NCBI RefSeq assembly: GCF_040219335.1
Contig: NZ_JAVJSQ010000005.1
Coordinates: forward strand, 377,501 to 441,500
DNA length: 64,000 bases
Source of the DNA: Gimesia sp.
GTDB taxonomy: Bacteria; Planctomycetota; Planctomycetia; Planctomycetales; Planctomycetaceae
Direction: 5' to 3'
Shown: in pieces, positions 28,343 through 37,876 of the stretch
How positions within the stretch are numbered: position 1 is the stretch's first letter
Layout of the letters: every line of letters begins with the position of its first letter
The notes under the pieces: generated by a model
What the model was told of the DNA's origin: nothing
The model's database searches: none
Seen by the model: the letters and a program-made list of their open reading frames with translations, nothing else
Program-made: the position numbers and the translations under genes

Positions 28343-29521
28343 TCAGCAGCAGCCACTGTCCGGAGTGCAGCAGGAGTCCAGAATCTGGCTGGTCAGATTA
28401 TAATTCTTACCCTTGGTTTCCTGTGGATCCCGGATGGCATTCCGTCGGCAATCCATCTCGGTCGCCTGTTCCAGTGGAATAGCCTGGTACGGTTCCACCG
28501 GCAGGAACTGTCCCGTATAAGGGGCCTGCTGCAACAGGTTGAATGTTTTGTCGCAGACCGCGATCCGCTGTCCGCGGAAGTAGAGGTGCCCGTCGTCGTC
28601 TTCCACTTTTTTGAACGGCCCGCGATAAATCAAAGCCTGATTACGCTCGAGGCAGGGCCCCTGTTTGCCTTTATAAGCAGAGACGGTGACCGAACGGAAC
28701 TCAATTCCGTTGACGGTCTGCCAGGGCTGCTCTTCGCGTTTGAGAATTTCCATCCCGTGGAAGCCGGCTGCTTCGAAGGCCGCCAGAAATGCATCTTCCC
28801 GAAACGCGCCCGAGATGCAACCCGACCAGAGCGTCGGATCATCCCGCATCTCCTGGGGCACATCTTCATCGCAGACGATATCGCTGATGACCGCTTTCCC
28901 GCCCCGCTTCAATACCCGAAAGACTTCCTGCAGCAACTGAGCCCGGTCCGCTTCCCGCACCAGGTTCAACACGCAGTTGGAGACGACACAGTCGACGCTC
29001 TCGTCCGCGATCAGGGGCGATTCACTGCGCAGTCGCTGTTCCAGGTCACGCAGTTCCAGCCAGCGTGCCTGACTGTCGATGGGGCTGTGGGCCAGTTCCT
29101 GGTTAAGCAGGTCGAGGTCCAGCTGCAGATCCTGAATCAGGCCGCAGCGAAATTCCACGTTTGCATATCCCAGTTCTTCAGCGACCGGCTGCTGATACTT
29201 TCGCGCCAGCGCCAGCATTTCTGCATTACAGTCCACGCCGATTACCCGTCCCTCCGGGCCGACAATCTGGGAAGCGATATAACAGATCTTACCGCCCCCC
29301 GATCCCAGGTCGAGGACCGTGTCACCCGGAGAAATGTAGGGTGACGGATCTCCGCAGCCGTAATCTTTTTCGAGAATTTCTTCCGGGATGATCGACAGGT
29401 AGGCGGGGTTGTATTGTACCGGACAGCAGAGTGATTGCTCGCGTTCCTGGGCGGCACTGGCATAGCGATTGTAAACCGAGGCCTCTTCGGTTGACTGCTG
29501 TCGCGTGTTAACTGAGTTCAT
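28343..29521 (-). CDS. arsM: Arsenite methyltransferase (ArsM, arsenosugar type)
   Basis: About 392 residues. SAM motif I is 'VLDLGSGGGKICYIA', with cysteines in 'CVVSNCVLNLV' and 'SGCISGAF' at places expected to hold As(III). The C-terminus ends in CCTPDSGCC, a Cys cluster common in arsenosugar-locus ArsM proteins. It methylates arsenite stepwise using SAM. I choose the ATG at 29521, which has GGAAAGGA about ten bases upstream, over an in-frame ATG 51 bases earlier. arsS follows in the same direction. Confidence 0.91.
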   Translation of the reverse strand: MNSVNTRQQSTEEASVYNRYASAAQEREQSLCCPVQYNPAYLSIIPEEILEKDYGCGDPSPYISPGDTVLDLGSGGGKICYIASQIVGPEGRVIGVDCNAEMLALARKYQQPVAEELGYANVEFRCGLIQDLQLDLDLLNQELAHSPIDSQARWLELRDLEQRLRSESPLIADESVDCVVSNCVLNLVREADRAQLLQEVFRVLKRGGKAVISDIVCDEDVPQEMRDDPTLWSGCISGAFREDAFLAAFEAAGFHGMEILKREEQPWQTVNGIEFRSVTVSAYKGKQGPCLERNQALIYRGPFKKVEDDDGHLYFRGQRIAVCDKTFNLLQQAPYTGQFLPVEPYQAIPLEQATEMDCRRNAIRDPQETKGKNYNLTSQILDSCCTPDSGCC

Positions 29522-29756
29522 AGCGTTGCGTTTTCCTTTCCGGTTCGCCGAAACAGCGAGAGGAAGTTCCAATCAGGGGGTGTACCTGTTTCTCAGGCTC
29601 CTACAGTATAATCGACGGCGGGAAATCGATAAACATTCCCTTTCCCCTCAACAGGCGACTTCTGGATCTTTCCAGCATGGACTATGATGACGTTCCGGGC
29701 TGTGAAGCACCTCACATTTTCCGATTCCCTCTTCAAAAAAGAGTTCCCTCTACACC

Positions 29757-30500
29757 ATGGATTCTGCAGCAGCGCTCTCCGTCGTGATCCCGATCCTCCA
29801 GGGGGATACATCCTGGCGTGAACTGCTGCCCGATTTGAGTGCGTTTCCGGAATCGACCGAGTTTCTGTTCGTCTCGAATGGACCTCCGCCTGCTGACTGG
29901 GAGGCACTACTGCAGGCATTCCCACTCCGGCAGCAATGTCGCTGGCAGCAGACAGCAATCGGCCGAGCGGTGCAGATGAACCAGGGAGCCGCGCTGGCTC
30001 AAAAGCCCATTCTGCTGTTCCTGCACGCCGATTCACGTCTCTCTGCTCGTAGCGTTGAGAAACTGTTCGAGTCCCTGCAAAAGGCCCCTCAGGCGGTGTA
30101 TTATTTTAATCTGCGGTTTGAGGATCAGAGTTTTTTTCTGATGCACGCCAATCGCTGGGGTGTCTGGCTTCGCTCGCATCTTCTGGGGATGCCCTTTGGA
30201 GATCAGGGGCTTTGCCTGGAGAAGGAAGCCTTTCATTCGCTGTGCGGATTTGACGAAACAGCGGCCTATGGTGAAGATCATCTGCTGGTCTGGAAAGCCC
30301 GTCAGGCGGGACTGCAACTGAAATGCACGGGGGCAGACATTGCCACGAGCGCCCGTAAATATCGGGAGCGGGGCTGGCTCAAGGTCACACTCCAGCACCT
30401 CTGGCTCACGGCCTGCCAGGCGACACCCCAATTCTATTTACTGATGAAAGCACGGATTCGAGCATGGTTTCACGGCAAGGCGCAATCGCCGTCTTTGTAA
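29757..30500 (+). CDS. TIGR04283-type arsenosugar glycosyltransferase (GT2)
   Basis: A 247-residue GT-A enzyme: 'LSVVIPILQGDTSWRELLP' start, 'GRAVQMNQGAALAQ', 'ILLFLHADSRLS' with the DxD-like metal site and 'MPFGDQGLCLEKEAF'. This matches the small GT2 family that accompanies arsS and arsM and is proposed to work on the arsenosugar side chain. It is divergent from arsM across about 235 bases that must contain both promoters, and overlaps the next gene by 37 bases. Confidence 0.87.
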   Translation: MDSAAALSVVIPILQGDTSWRELLPDLSAFPESTEFLFVSNGPPPADWEALLQAFPLRQQCRWQQTAIGRAVQMNQGAALAQKPILLFLHADSRLSARSVEKLFESLQKAPQAVYYFNLRFEDQSFFLMHANRWGVWLRSHLLGMPFGDQGLCLEKEAFHSLCGFDETAAYGEDHLLVWKARQAGLQLKCTGADIATSARKYRERGWLKVTLQHLWLTACQATPQFYLLMKARIRAWFHGKAQSPSL

Positions 30501-31162
30501 AGACCCCGGGTTATTCCCCGTTAAAAACGAGGTTGGCAGCCGACATCGGGCAGCAGTCAGCCGAGCAGTTTCATACAAGTTCTGCCCGGGCGGTGCAGGC
30601 AGTGGTAGCTGCCGTCTCAAAGGAGAGGCAGGTTGTTCCTTACTGGGCGGTCGCGGAACCGACGGCTTGCGACGCGCCCCTCTGGAACGATTTCACAACC
30701 ATCCCTCAGGGGGCAGGGGGGCTGGGAGACAGACTGGCCCACATCAATCAGCGCTTGCTGGAGCAGCACGCGTTCGTGATTTTTCTCGGTGCAGATGCGC
30801 CGCAGTTGTCGCGCGAGATCATGCTGGAGGCAATTGAGATTCTCGACCAGTCTGTAGCACCGCCCCGGTTCGTCCTGGGACCTGCCGCAGATGGGGGCTT
30901 CTATCTGTTTGGGACGCGTGTCTGCCTGGACAAACAACTCTGGAACAGTGTGCCTTACAGCGTTAACGAGACCTCGTCAGCGCTTTGTGAGCGGCTGCAA
31001 CTTTTGGGGGCCGTGCATCAACTGCCCCGGTTGACCGATGTGGATACGGTTACAGACCTGCCTGCGCTCATTCAGGAACTACTGCAGCTGGAAACACGGT
31101 TGCCTGCCCAGCAGCAGCTGCTGGAGTGGCTTCAGGGAGACGATTTTTCCGGGAAGGTCTGA
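30464..31162 (+). CDS. TIGR04282/DUF2064-type arsenosugar glycosyltransferase
   Basis: A 232-residue protein with the DUF2064 features 'AIAVFVKTPGYSPLKTRLA', 'VIFLGADAPQLSREIM' and 'LGPAADGGFYLFG'. This family is almost always found beside the TIGR04283 GT2 and arsS. It starts inside the end of the previous gene (37-base overlap, different frame), so the two are coupled. Its last 31 bases overlap the convergent TauE gene. Confidence 0.87.
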   Translation: MVSRQGAIAVFVKTPGYSPLKTRLAADIGQQSAEQFHTSSARAVQAVVAAVSKERQVVPYWAVAEPTACDAPLWNDFTTIPQGAGGLGDRLAHINQRLLEQHAFVIFLGADAPQLSREIMLEAIEILDQSVAPPRFVLGPAADGGFYLFGTRVCLDKQLWNSVPYSVNETSSALCERLQLLGAVHQLPRLTDVDTVTDLPALIQELLQLETRLPAQQQLLEWLQGDDFSGKV

Positions 31163-31983
31163 ATTTTCGGTTGTCCATCGCCCGGTTCGATGATTTCCAC
31201 CATCGGAGGTTCATCTTCCGTAGGAACCGCCGGCTTGCCCTGGATAAGCATATACAGCGAACTGACCGCCAGCAGTAAGAGCAGGCACCGCTTAAACAAT
31301 ACCGGGTTGATTTTAGGCCCCAGCATCAGGCCCAGTTTGGTTCCCAGAAAAACAAAGGGCACAATCACCGCGGTCGTCACCAGCACGGGCAGTGTGGCGA
31401 AGCCCATCAGAGCCAGACCGATGGCCCGCGAAATGGAAATCATGATGAAGAAGCCGAAGATGAATCCCTTGTATTGTTCCTGCGTCCACGGCTGACGAAT
31501 CGCATAGATCACGATCGGCGGCCCCGCGATACTCGTCGATCCCGCCAGGAAACCGCTGCAGAACCCGGCGAATGTGCTCCAGACCGAAGAGGCTTTCTGC
31601 GGCCCTCCTTCAACATGCACCGGCTTTTGAAAGAAACCGTCAACCACAATCAGCAGGATCACCAGCCCGGTGCCCCGCACCAGGTAATCCAGATCGATCA
31701 GGGTGAACGTCAGCAGACCCAGGGGGAGTCCCACCAGCGAACCGATGATGGCTCCCGCCAGCAGTTTCAGGTTCGAATGCCTGCGGTAAGCCCAGAACGT
31801 CCAAATTACCGGCAGCACAATACTGTAAGCCACGAGCAGATTGGCTTCGCGAAAATTGAGTAACAGAGGCAGCACCGCCATCGCTACGATGGCATAACCG
31901 AAGCCAATAATTCCCTGGATCAATGCAGAACAGAAAACAGCAACGAGGACGAATAACCACAACTGTGGATCAGAAAACATCAT
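31132..31983 (-). CDS. TauE/SafE-family sulfite/organosulfonate exporter-like membrane protein
   Basis: A 283-residue protein with about eight hydrophobic segments; the repeated 'ALIQGIIGFGYAIVAMAVL' and 'GFCSGFLAGSTSIAGPPIVIYA' blocks are the two TauE inverted repeats. The family moves small anions such as sulfite, sulfoacetate or organic acids. It converges with the arsenosugar genes with a 31-base overlap of coding ends. A role in arsenic handling is not supported by anything other than position. Confidence 0.87.
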   Translation of the reverse strand: MMFSDPQLWLFVLVAVFCSALIQGIIGFGYAIVAMAVLPLLLNFREANLLVAYSIVLPVIWTFWAYRRHSNLKLLAGAIIGSLVGLPLGLLTFTLIDLDYLVRGTGLVILLIVVDGFFQKPVHVEGGPQKASSVWSTFAGFCSGFLAGSTSIAGPPIVIYAIRQPWTQEQYKGFIFGFFIMISISRAIGLALMGFATLPVLVTTAVIVPFVFLGTKLGLMLGPKINPVLFKRCLLLLLAVSSLYMLIQGKPAVPTEDEPPMVEIIEPGDGQPKIQTFPEKSSP

Positions 31984-32066
31984 TAGATTTAGCTACGTAA
32001 TAATGAGCCATGCCGCCAGCATGTCTCTGTCAGGCAAGAGTGAGCGCAGGCAGGGAGCAGACAGAA

Positions 32067-33518
32067 CTATTCCAGCAACTCGCTGCCTTTGGTTTCACGG
32101 GCAAAGTAGGGCAGAATCGCACCGACGATATACAGCATGCTCAGAATTGTTGCTGTCTGTGCCAGTGAATAGCCCCAGTCCTTTTGCATCCAGCCCCCGA
32201 TGAACAGGATCGGTGCGGCCAGGATACGACCGGCATTAAAGCAGAAGCCGGTGCCGGTGCCCCGCATACGGGTGGGATAAAGTTCGGGGAAGTAAATCGC
32301 ATAACCGGCGTGCATGCCGAGTGTCAGAAAACCAAACACGGGCAGGAAGCAGCCAATCACGGTTGCATTATGAAATACCTGGAACAGCAGTAAGGAACTG
32401 ATCAGCCCGCCCACATGAAACAGGAAAAATGCCCCCCGGCGTCCGACCCATTCGCAGATCGGTCCGAATGCCAGCAGCCCCAGTCCACCGCCAGTTGTCG
32501 CCAGGAACATTCCCAGCATCTCCCAGCGTTTGAGGGGCGCCTTGATCGTTTCCAGGTACGCTTTACTTTCATCGGGAGAGATTTCAGTCTGTCCGGGGAA
32601 CTGTTCGGCCAGGTAGTCCGCCTGAACGGCATTCAAAAACGCATTCTTTCCATAGATGTGCACACCCCAGAACGTGGCCAGCCCGATCGCAGCCAGCAGC
32701 ACGCCGATGCAGGTTCCCCTGACGTACTCGGGTAACACCAGGTCCGCGATGGAACCCATCTTTTTGCCGCCACCTTCGCGGGAGGCCTCTTGTGCCTGCC
32801 GCCAGGATTCCGGCTCGTGCATCGAACGACGGATCCAGATGATCAGAAATGAAGGCACGACCCCGAGTGCAAAGCCAATCCGCCAGGGCATGCTTTCCAT
32901 GCCGGCTTCTTTGGCATAGGCCTGAATACTTTCATTCCCGATGATAAAGGCCCCCGCCAGAATCGCGAGGTAGGTTCCCAGCACACTGGAGGCGTGAAAG
33001 ATACTCCCCACACGGGCGCGTGCTTTCGGGGGAAAGGTCTCCGCAACGAGGGTACTCGCCACCGCCCACTCGCCCCCCACACCGAGGGCCACCAGAAAGC
33101 GGAACCCGGCCAACTGCCACCATTCCTGTGACAGCGCCGAGAGACAGGTAAAGAACGAATAGAATAGAATCGTCAGCGACATCGTCTTTTTACGGCCGAT
33201 GCGGTCGCTCAAAGCGCCAAAGGCAATTCCCCCCAGCGCACCACCGATCAGGAAGGCGCCGAGTGCGATATTGTTATAGAGTGCCTTGCGTCCCGAGATC
33301 TCTTTCTCGTGTGCCTCTACTTTCTGGGGATTCTGGAGTTCCTCCCCACTTAACGGCTCAACCCGGATCAGCGAAGGCATCGCTTCGTTCATGCTGGCGA
33401 CGAAGATCTGACCTTCGAACACATCGAAGACCCAGCCCAGCGAGGCAATAATCAACACCAGCCACTGGTAACGGGAAATGCCGTGATACCATTTGTCTTC
33501 TTTGAGTTCGTCTTGCAT
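32067..33518 (-). CDS. MFS transporter (sugar/aromatic-acid porter-like)
   Basis: A 483-residue transporter with about 12 hydrophobic segments. The conserved loop 2-3 motif appears as 'GALSDRIGRKKTM', and 'VGGEWAVASTLVAETFPPKAR' is the metabolite:H+ symporter-type signature. A long hydrophilic loop (residues about 290-325) holds 'EQFPGQTEISPDESKAYLE'. It is third in a minus-strand run with a 2-hydroxyacid dehydrogenase (18 bases upstream) and a threonine synthase-like enzyme, so it may take up a hydroxy acid or related carboxylate. Confidence 0.88.
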   Translation of the reverse strand: MQDELKEDKWYHGISRYQWLVLIIASLGWVFDVFEGQIFVASMNEAMPSLIRVEPLSGEELQNPQKVEAHEKEISGRKALYNNIALGAFLIGGALGGIAFGALSDRIGRKKTMSLTILFYSFFTCLSALSQEWWQLAGFRFLVALGVGGEWAVASTLVAETFPPKARARVGSIFHASSVLGTYLAILAGAFIIGNESIQAYAKEAGMESMPWRIGFALGVVPSFLIIWIRRSMHEPESWRQAQEASREGGGKKMGSIADLVLPEYVRGTCIGVLLAAIGLATFWGVHIYGKNAFLNAVQADYLAEQFPGQTEISPDESKAYLETIKAPLKRWEMLGMFLATTGGGLGLLAFGPICEWVGRRGAFFLFHVGGLISSLLLFQVFHNATVIGCFLPVFGFLTLGMHAGYAIYFPELYPTRMRGTGTGFCFNAGRILAAPILFIGGWMQKDWGYSLAQTATILSMLYIVGAILPYFARETKGSELLE

Positions 33519-33536
33519 CAGGCTGGTACTCTCAGT

Positions 33537-34487
33537 TTAAGATTGAAAAACATTGACGGCCGGTTTGCCGCTCAGTACAAGTCGGACGTCTTCGCAGACC
33601 GCGTCTACCACCCGCTCCTGAGCTTCCAGGGTGAAGGCGGCGATATGCGGTGTTAAGATCACGTTCTCCAGTTGATTCAGGGCGCTCTGGTGGGGAGGTT
33701 CCACTTCCCGCACGTCCAGGGCCGCACCGGCCAGCTTATGTTCCAGCAACGCCTGGGTCAGTCCCCGTTCGTCGACGACTTCTCCCCGCGAGGTATTGAT
33801 GAAACAGGCCGTCGGTTTCATTTTGCTGAAATGCTGATAGGTCAGCATTCTGCGCGTATCGGGTGTCAGCGGGCTGTGACAGGTAATCACATCCGCCTGT
33901 GCCAGCAGCTCATCGAGTGAAACCAGTTTGCCGTTGAGCTCTTTCAAATGCGGTGCGTCGGCAGCAAGATACGGGTCGGCGGCGATGATGTTCATACCGA
34001 AGGCCCGGGCTCGTGTCGCAGTCAGCGTGCCAATCCGCCCCATGCCGATCAGCCCCAGCGTTTTGCCGTTCAGTTCGGTGCCGGTGAATTTGATCCGGTT
34101 CCACCCGCCGGTCAGTGTGTCCTGTCGTGCTTCGGGAATCTTGCGGAGCAGGGCCAGCATCAATCCCAACGTCAGCTCCGCCACAGAGAGTGAGTTCGCA
34201 TCGGGCGTGTAACTGACGACGATGCCTTTCTCTTTCGCGTAGGCGGTATCGACGTTATCCAGACCGGCACCGGCCCGGGCAATGATTTTCAGGTTGGGGG
34301 CTGCATCAATCAGCTCCTGGTTGACTTTCGTCTGATTCCTGACAATCAGTGCCTGGGCATCTCCAATTTTCTGCTTCAGCAGATTGACGTTCTGCCAGAG
34401 GTAGGCGTCAAATTCGACATCCAGATCTTTCATCAGATCGTTCATGGATGCCCCTTGAATATTTTCGGTCACCAGCACATTGCTCAT
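33537..34487 (-). CDS. D-isomer-specific 2-hydroxyacid dehydrogenase
   Basis: A 316-residue enzyme of the phosphoglycerate-dehydrogenase family. NAD motif 'GLIGMGRIGTLTATRARAFG', catalytic Arg in 'INTSRGEVVDERGL' and catalytic His in 'ILTPHIAAFTLEAQ' are all present. There is no C-terminal ACT domain, so it is a short form and not necessarily SerA. AGGAAG precedes the ATG. It lies 38 bases after a threonine synthase-like gene. Confidence 0.9.
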   Translation of the reverse strand: MSNVLVTENIQGASMNDLMKDLDVEFDAYLWQNVNLLKQKIGDAQALIVRNQTKVNQELIDAAPNLKIIARAGAGLDNVDTAYAKEKGIVVSYTPDANSLSVAELTLGLMLALLRKIPEARQDTLTGGWNRIKFTGTELNGKTLGLIGMGRIGTLTATRARAFGMNIIAADPYLAADAPHLKELNGKLVSLDELLAQADVITCHSPLTPDTRRMLTYQHFSKMKPTACFINTSRGEVVDERGLTQALLEHKLAGAALDVREVEPPHQSALNQLENVILTPHIAAFTLEAQERVVDAVCEDVRLVLSGKPAVNVFQS

Positions 34488-34525
34488 GGCTTACTTCCTG
34501 CTGCTCTCAGTTCGTGGCGTGGGTA

Positions 34526-35755
34526 TTAGTCAAACATCGAGTAGTCAACGGGCTCGTTGATATCGATTGACTGGTCTGCGGGAGGCAGTGGGTATTTCAA
34601 TCCGGTCGCACAGTTAAACAGGACTGCACTCTCGTCCGGGCTGACCCGGCCGGATGCCAGTTCCTGTTTGTAGGCGGCATAGGTGGCAGCCCCTTCGGGA
34701 CACATCAGGAAGCCTTCCTTCTGCGAACATTCGTCGAGGGCGGCTGAAATTTTGTCATCGTCGACGGCGGTCGCAAACCCGTTGCTTTCCCGGACTGCAC
34801 GCAGAATCAGGAAGTCACCAACGGCGATGGGAACCCGAATCCCCGCAGCAATTGTATGGGCATTCTCCCAGAGCGGGGCGTGTTCTTCACCCGCTTCGTA
34901 GGCCTTGACCATCGGGGCACAGCCGGATGCCTGGACGGCCACCATGCGAGGCAGTTTACCGGTCAGCCAGCCCATCTGTTTGAGTTCGTTAAAGGCCTTC
35001 CACATGCCGATCAGACCCGTACCGCCGCCGGTCGGGTAGAAGATCACATCGGGGACTTCCCAGCCCATCTGATCGGCCAGTTCCAGGCCCATCGTTTTTT
35101 TACCTTCGATGCGGTAGGGTTCTTTGAGTGTCGAGAAGTCGAACCAGCCGACTTTCTCTTTCCCTTCGCCCACAATTTTACCGCAGTCATTGATCAGTCC
35201 ATTCACCCGCCAGACGTTCGCCCCCTGGGCGGCGATTTCACGGACATTGATTTCCGGAGTATCACCAGGACAGAAGATGTAAGACTTCATTCCGGCCCGG
35301 GTACCATAGGCGGCCAGTGCGGCACCCGCGTTCCCGTTGGTAGGCATTGCGACTTTGGTGACGCCCAGTTCTTTGGCCATCGAGACTGCCATGCACAGAC
35401 CGCGGGCTTTGAACGAACCAGTGGGCAGACGACCTTCGTCTTTGATCCAGACCTGCCCCTGTCCTCCCTGCAGACGTGGTACGGGAATTAGTGGTGTATG
35501 AATTTCGCCCAGGCTGACAATGTTTTCCGATTTGCGAACCGGCAGGAATTCGCGATACCGCCAGAGAGTCGCCGGCCGGGCTGCCAGGTCTGCCTTACTG
35601 ACCGACTGCTTGATGCCGTCCAGATCGTATTTCACCAGCAGGGGCTTGCCTGCCTTGGACAGACCGTGCAACTGGTCGGCTTCGTATTGATCATGTTCCA
35701 TGCCACATTCAAGGTGGGTGACAAACGTGGGAGACTCGGGTAAAGCGTCTTGCAT
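34526..35755 (-). CDS. Threonine synthase-like PLP enzyme
   Basis: A 409-residue fold-type II PLP enzyme. The PLP lysine lies in 'DEGRLPTGSFKARGLCMA' and the phosphate/glycine loop in 'YPTGGGTGLIGMWKAF'. The N-terminal region with a lone 'LECGMEHD' and 'NIVSLGEIHTPLIPVP' agrees with the threonine synthase family. It heads a three-gene run with a hydroxyacid dehydrogenase and an MFS carrier, which is not the standard threonine operon, so a catabolic or specialised role (threonine dehydratase or a diaminopropionate-type lyase) is possible. Confidence 0.82.
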   Translation of the reverse strand: MQDALPESPTFVTHLECGMEHDQYEADQLHGLSKAGKPLLVKYDLDGIKQSVSKADLAARPATLWRYREFLPVRKSENIVSLGEIHTPLIPVPRLQGGQGQVWIKDEGRLPTGSFKARGLCMAVSMAKELGVTKVAMPTNGNAGAALAAYGTRAGMKSYIFCPGDTPEINVREIAAQGANVWRVNGLINDCGKIVGEGKEKVGWFDFSTLKEPYRIEGKKTMGLELADQMGWEVPDVIFYPTGGGTGLIGMWKAFNELKQMGWLTGKLPRMVAVQASGCAPMVKAYEAGEEHAPLWENAHTIAAGIRVPIAVGDFLILRAVRESNGFATAVDDDKISAALDECSQKEGFLMCPEGAATYAAYKQELASGRVSPDESAVLFNCATGLKYPLPPADQSIDINEPVDYSMFD

Positions 35756-35972
35756 GGGAACGTACCTGCTATTTGAAAGAAGAATCGATCAGACGATGTA
35801 TTAGATTTCAAGGCGGGGAATACGCGTATTTATAGTTCTGTTATCCAGCTTAAGCTCAAAATGTCAACCCATCAGCACTGTCGAATGTTTTTTCCGCAAT
35901 CACTTGACAGCAGTGGTTCTGCAGGAGAGCCGGTTCCAATCTGGGGATCGTGCAGAGGGACACTTTTCCGGG

Positions 35973-36010
35973 CAGAAAAAAAGAACGACCACCCGAAATG
36001 AGTGGTCGTT
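35973..36010 (-). terminator. Rho-independent terminator of the 36-37.6 kb MFS gene
   Basis: On the minus strand, AACGACCAC and GTGGTCGTT form a 9-bp stem with a 9-base loop, followed by CTTTTTTTCTGCC. It begins 30 bases after the MFS stop codon. Stem quality and T-run make this the clearest terminator in the window. Confidence 0.9.
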
Positions 36011-36039
36011 CGTGAACTTCAACAGTCACCGGGAGAGCC

Positions 36040-37593
36040 TTACTCGACGGGACCTTCAACACCACCGGTGTAGTGTTCGCCGTCCGGTTCTTCACCGTGC
36101 AGAACTTCTGCCTTGTAACCACCCTTCATGTAGAAGTAGATCACCAGAATCAGGTAACCAATGGCCATGACCAGCGGAACCAGGGCCGTACACTTCAGTG
36201 CCATCCGACCTCCGTAGATGCCGGCTTCTTCTACCGGGCCGATATCTTCAGGGGCAAACGCTTCCGCTCCCTGCCACCAGGTATTGAGGCTGGAAATGTA
36301 TGCATCCGATTTCCCCTCTTTATCAAGCTGTTCTACTTTCTTCTCCAGATCCTGGCCATCATTGTTCAAGACACTGACCTTGGAACCATCGAGACCTTTG
36401 ATCTTAGGGAGAAACAGGAAGCCGTTCGCTTCTGCAACGGAATAGCGTTCGTAAGTTTGAGGAGCAATTTCCTCGAGCTTTTCTGTTGCATAGTAATCCT
36501 GGTTGTAACCGATCCCGGGGCCACCCAGCAGACCGGCTGAGAGCATGCCGATACCTCCCATGGCGCCCATGGTGATCGCCCCCCCTTTGGGGAACAGTTC
36601 GCCAACCACACCCAGCATGGTCGGCCAGAGGAAGGTTTTACCCAGACCGTAAACAGTCACGGCGATCCAGACCCAGACGACTCCCTCTGAAGAGCCGATC
36701 ATGTACAGACCGACGGAACCGAAGCAGGCACTCATGAAGAGCAGACCCAGTGGATTGATTTTTTCTACAATCGGACCGGCGAAGAAACGCAGGACGAACA
36801 TGATCGCTGAAGCGTAGATGAACAGATACAGACCCTGTCCCGTAACGATGGACTCTGTGATGTTGGCAATCCAACTGTCCGTACCCAGTTCTACATAACC
36901 GACACAGGCATGCAGCAGGAGCAGGAACAACAACAGCGGGCTGGCAAACGTCATCAACATCTGGCCAAAGCTGACACCCGCCGACTTCGCTTCCGATTGC
37001 GGAAACTTCTGCTTGATCACGATGAAACCGTAGATCAGGGTCGGCACGAGAAAGACCGCCATCGGAATTTCCCATCGCATTCCGGCAACATTGCCTTTGA
37101 TGCTCGTGTAGATCGTAGCGATGATCCCGCCGATAATCAGCCCGCCCGGCCAACCAGCGTGCAGAATGTTGAGGTAGTGTGTTTTCTGGCGGGGATAAAG
37201 TGTCGCGACCAGCGGATTGATGACCGCTTCACACAAACCGTTTGCCACCGCAAACATGAACATCCCAATGTAGAGGCACCAGTAGGTCGCATCTTTCCCC
37301 ATGCTGTTGAAGATGGGAGTCGCCGCAAAGGTGACCAGGGCCGACAACACGTGCAGAATGAACGCCAGCAGCAGGATCGGTTTGTAGCCGACATTGTCGG
37401 TGATCAGACTGGCCAGCAGAATCACGACACCGAAACCAACCAGGCCGCCTCCGGTGATCGTTCCCAGGTCGAACTTGGTGAATCCGTACTGGGCCCCCCA
37501 GTCTGCGAGGATCCCGCCGCGGATGGCGAATCCGACGCCGGCGGCAATGAGAGTCATAAAACTCGCAATAAACAGCGGTTTGTTATTGTTCAT
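36040..37593 (-). CDS. MFS transporter, 517 residues
   Basis: A 12-helix carrier: the N-terminus 'ASFMTLIAAGVGFAIRGGIL' and 'GLVGFGVVILLASLITDNVG' begin an MFS bundle, and 'NPLVATLYPRQKTHYLNILHA' resembles fucose/sialic-acid-type or nitrate-type porters. A large hydrophilic insert (residues about 375-455) between the last helices is unusual. The substrate cannot be assigned. It stands alone with its own terminator. Confidence 0.85.
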   Translation of the reverse strand: MNNNKPLFIASFMTLIAAGVGFAIRGGILADWGAQYGFTKFDLGTITGGGLVGFGVVILLASLITDNVGYKPILLLAFILHVLSALVTFAATPIFNSMGKDATYWCLYIGMFMFAVANGLCEAVINPLVATLYPRQKTHYLNILHAGWPGGLIIGGIIATIYTSIKGNVAGMRWEIPMAVFLVPTLIYGFIVIKQKFPQSEAKSAGVSFGQMLMTFASPLLLFLLLLHACVGYVELGTDSWIANITESIVTGQGLYLFIYASAIMFVLRFFAGPIVEKINPLGLLFMSACFGSVGLYMIGSSEGVVWVWIAVTVYGLGKTFLWPTMLGVVGELFPKGGAITMGAMGGIGMLSAGLLGGPGIGYNQDYYATEKLEEIAPQTYERYSVAEANGFLFLPKIKGLDGSKVSVLNNDGQDLEKKVEQLDKEGKSDAYISSLNTWWQGAEAFAPEDIGPVEEAGIYGGRMALKCTALVPLVMAIGYLILVIYFYMKGGYKAEVLHGEEPDGEHYTGGVEGPVE

Positions 37594-37876
37594 GGTTGCG
37601 ACTTCTTTGTTTGATTGAGGGCGAGAATATTAAGTGCAAGGTGTGGTTCAAGTATCAAACGTTTCAAAGCGAAACTGGAAGATGCTGATCAGGAATGGAT
37701 ACTTCGAAAGGTCTTGAGCACACGACGACGACTTAGCACAACCGGCTGCCGGAAAGGCAATGTTTCGAGCGGACGCTGGTTGCAGGTTGATCAGCAACGC
37801 CAGATTCTAACCAACCCCGATTAAGATTTCCACAATACGTATGCAGGAATGCGAATGTTTGTCAGATTCCTGAATC

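Noticed and set aside
28586-29344. Plus-strand open frame of 252 codons
   Set aside because: Lies wholly antisense to arsM and shows no family features.
37615-37824. Short basic plus-strand frame
   Set aside because: No ribosome site or family feature; lies between two minus-strand genes and is probably non-coding.
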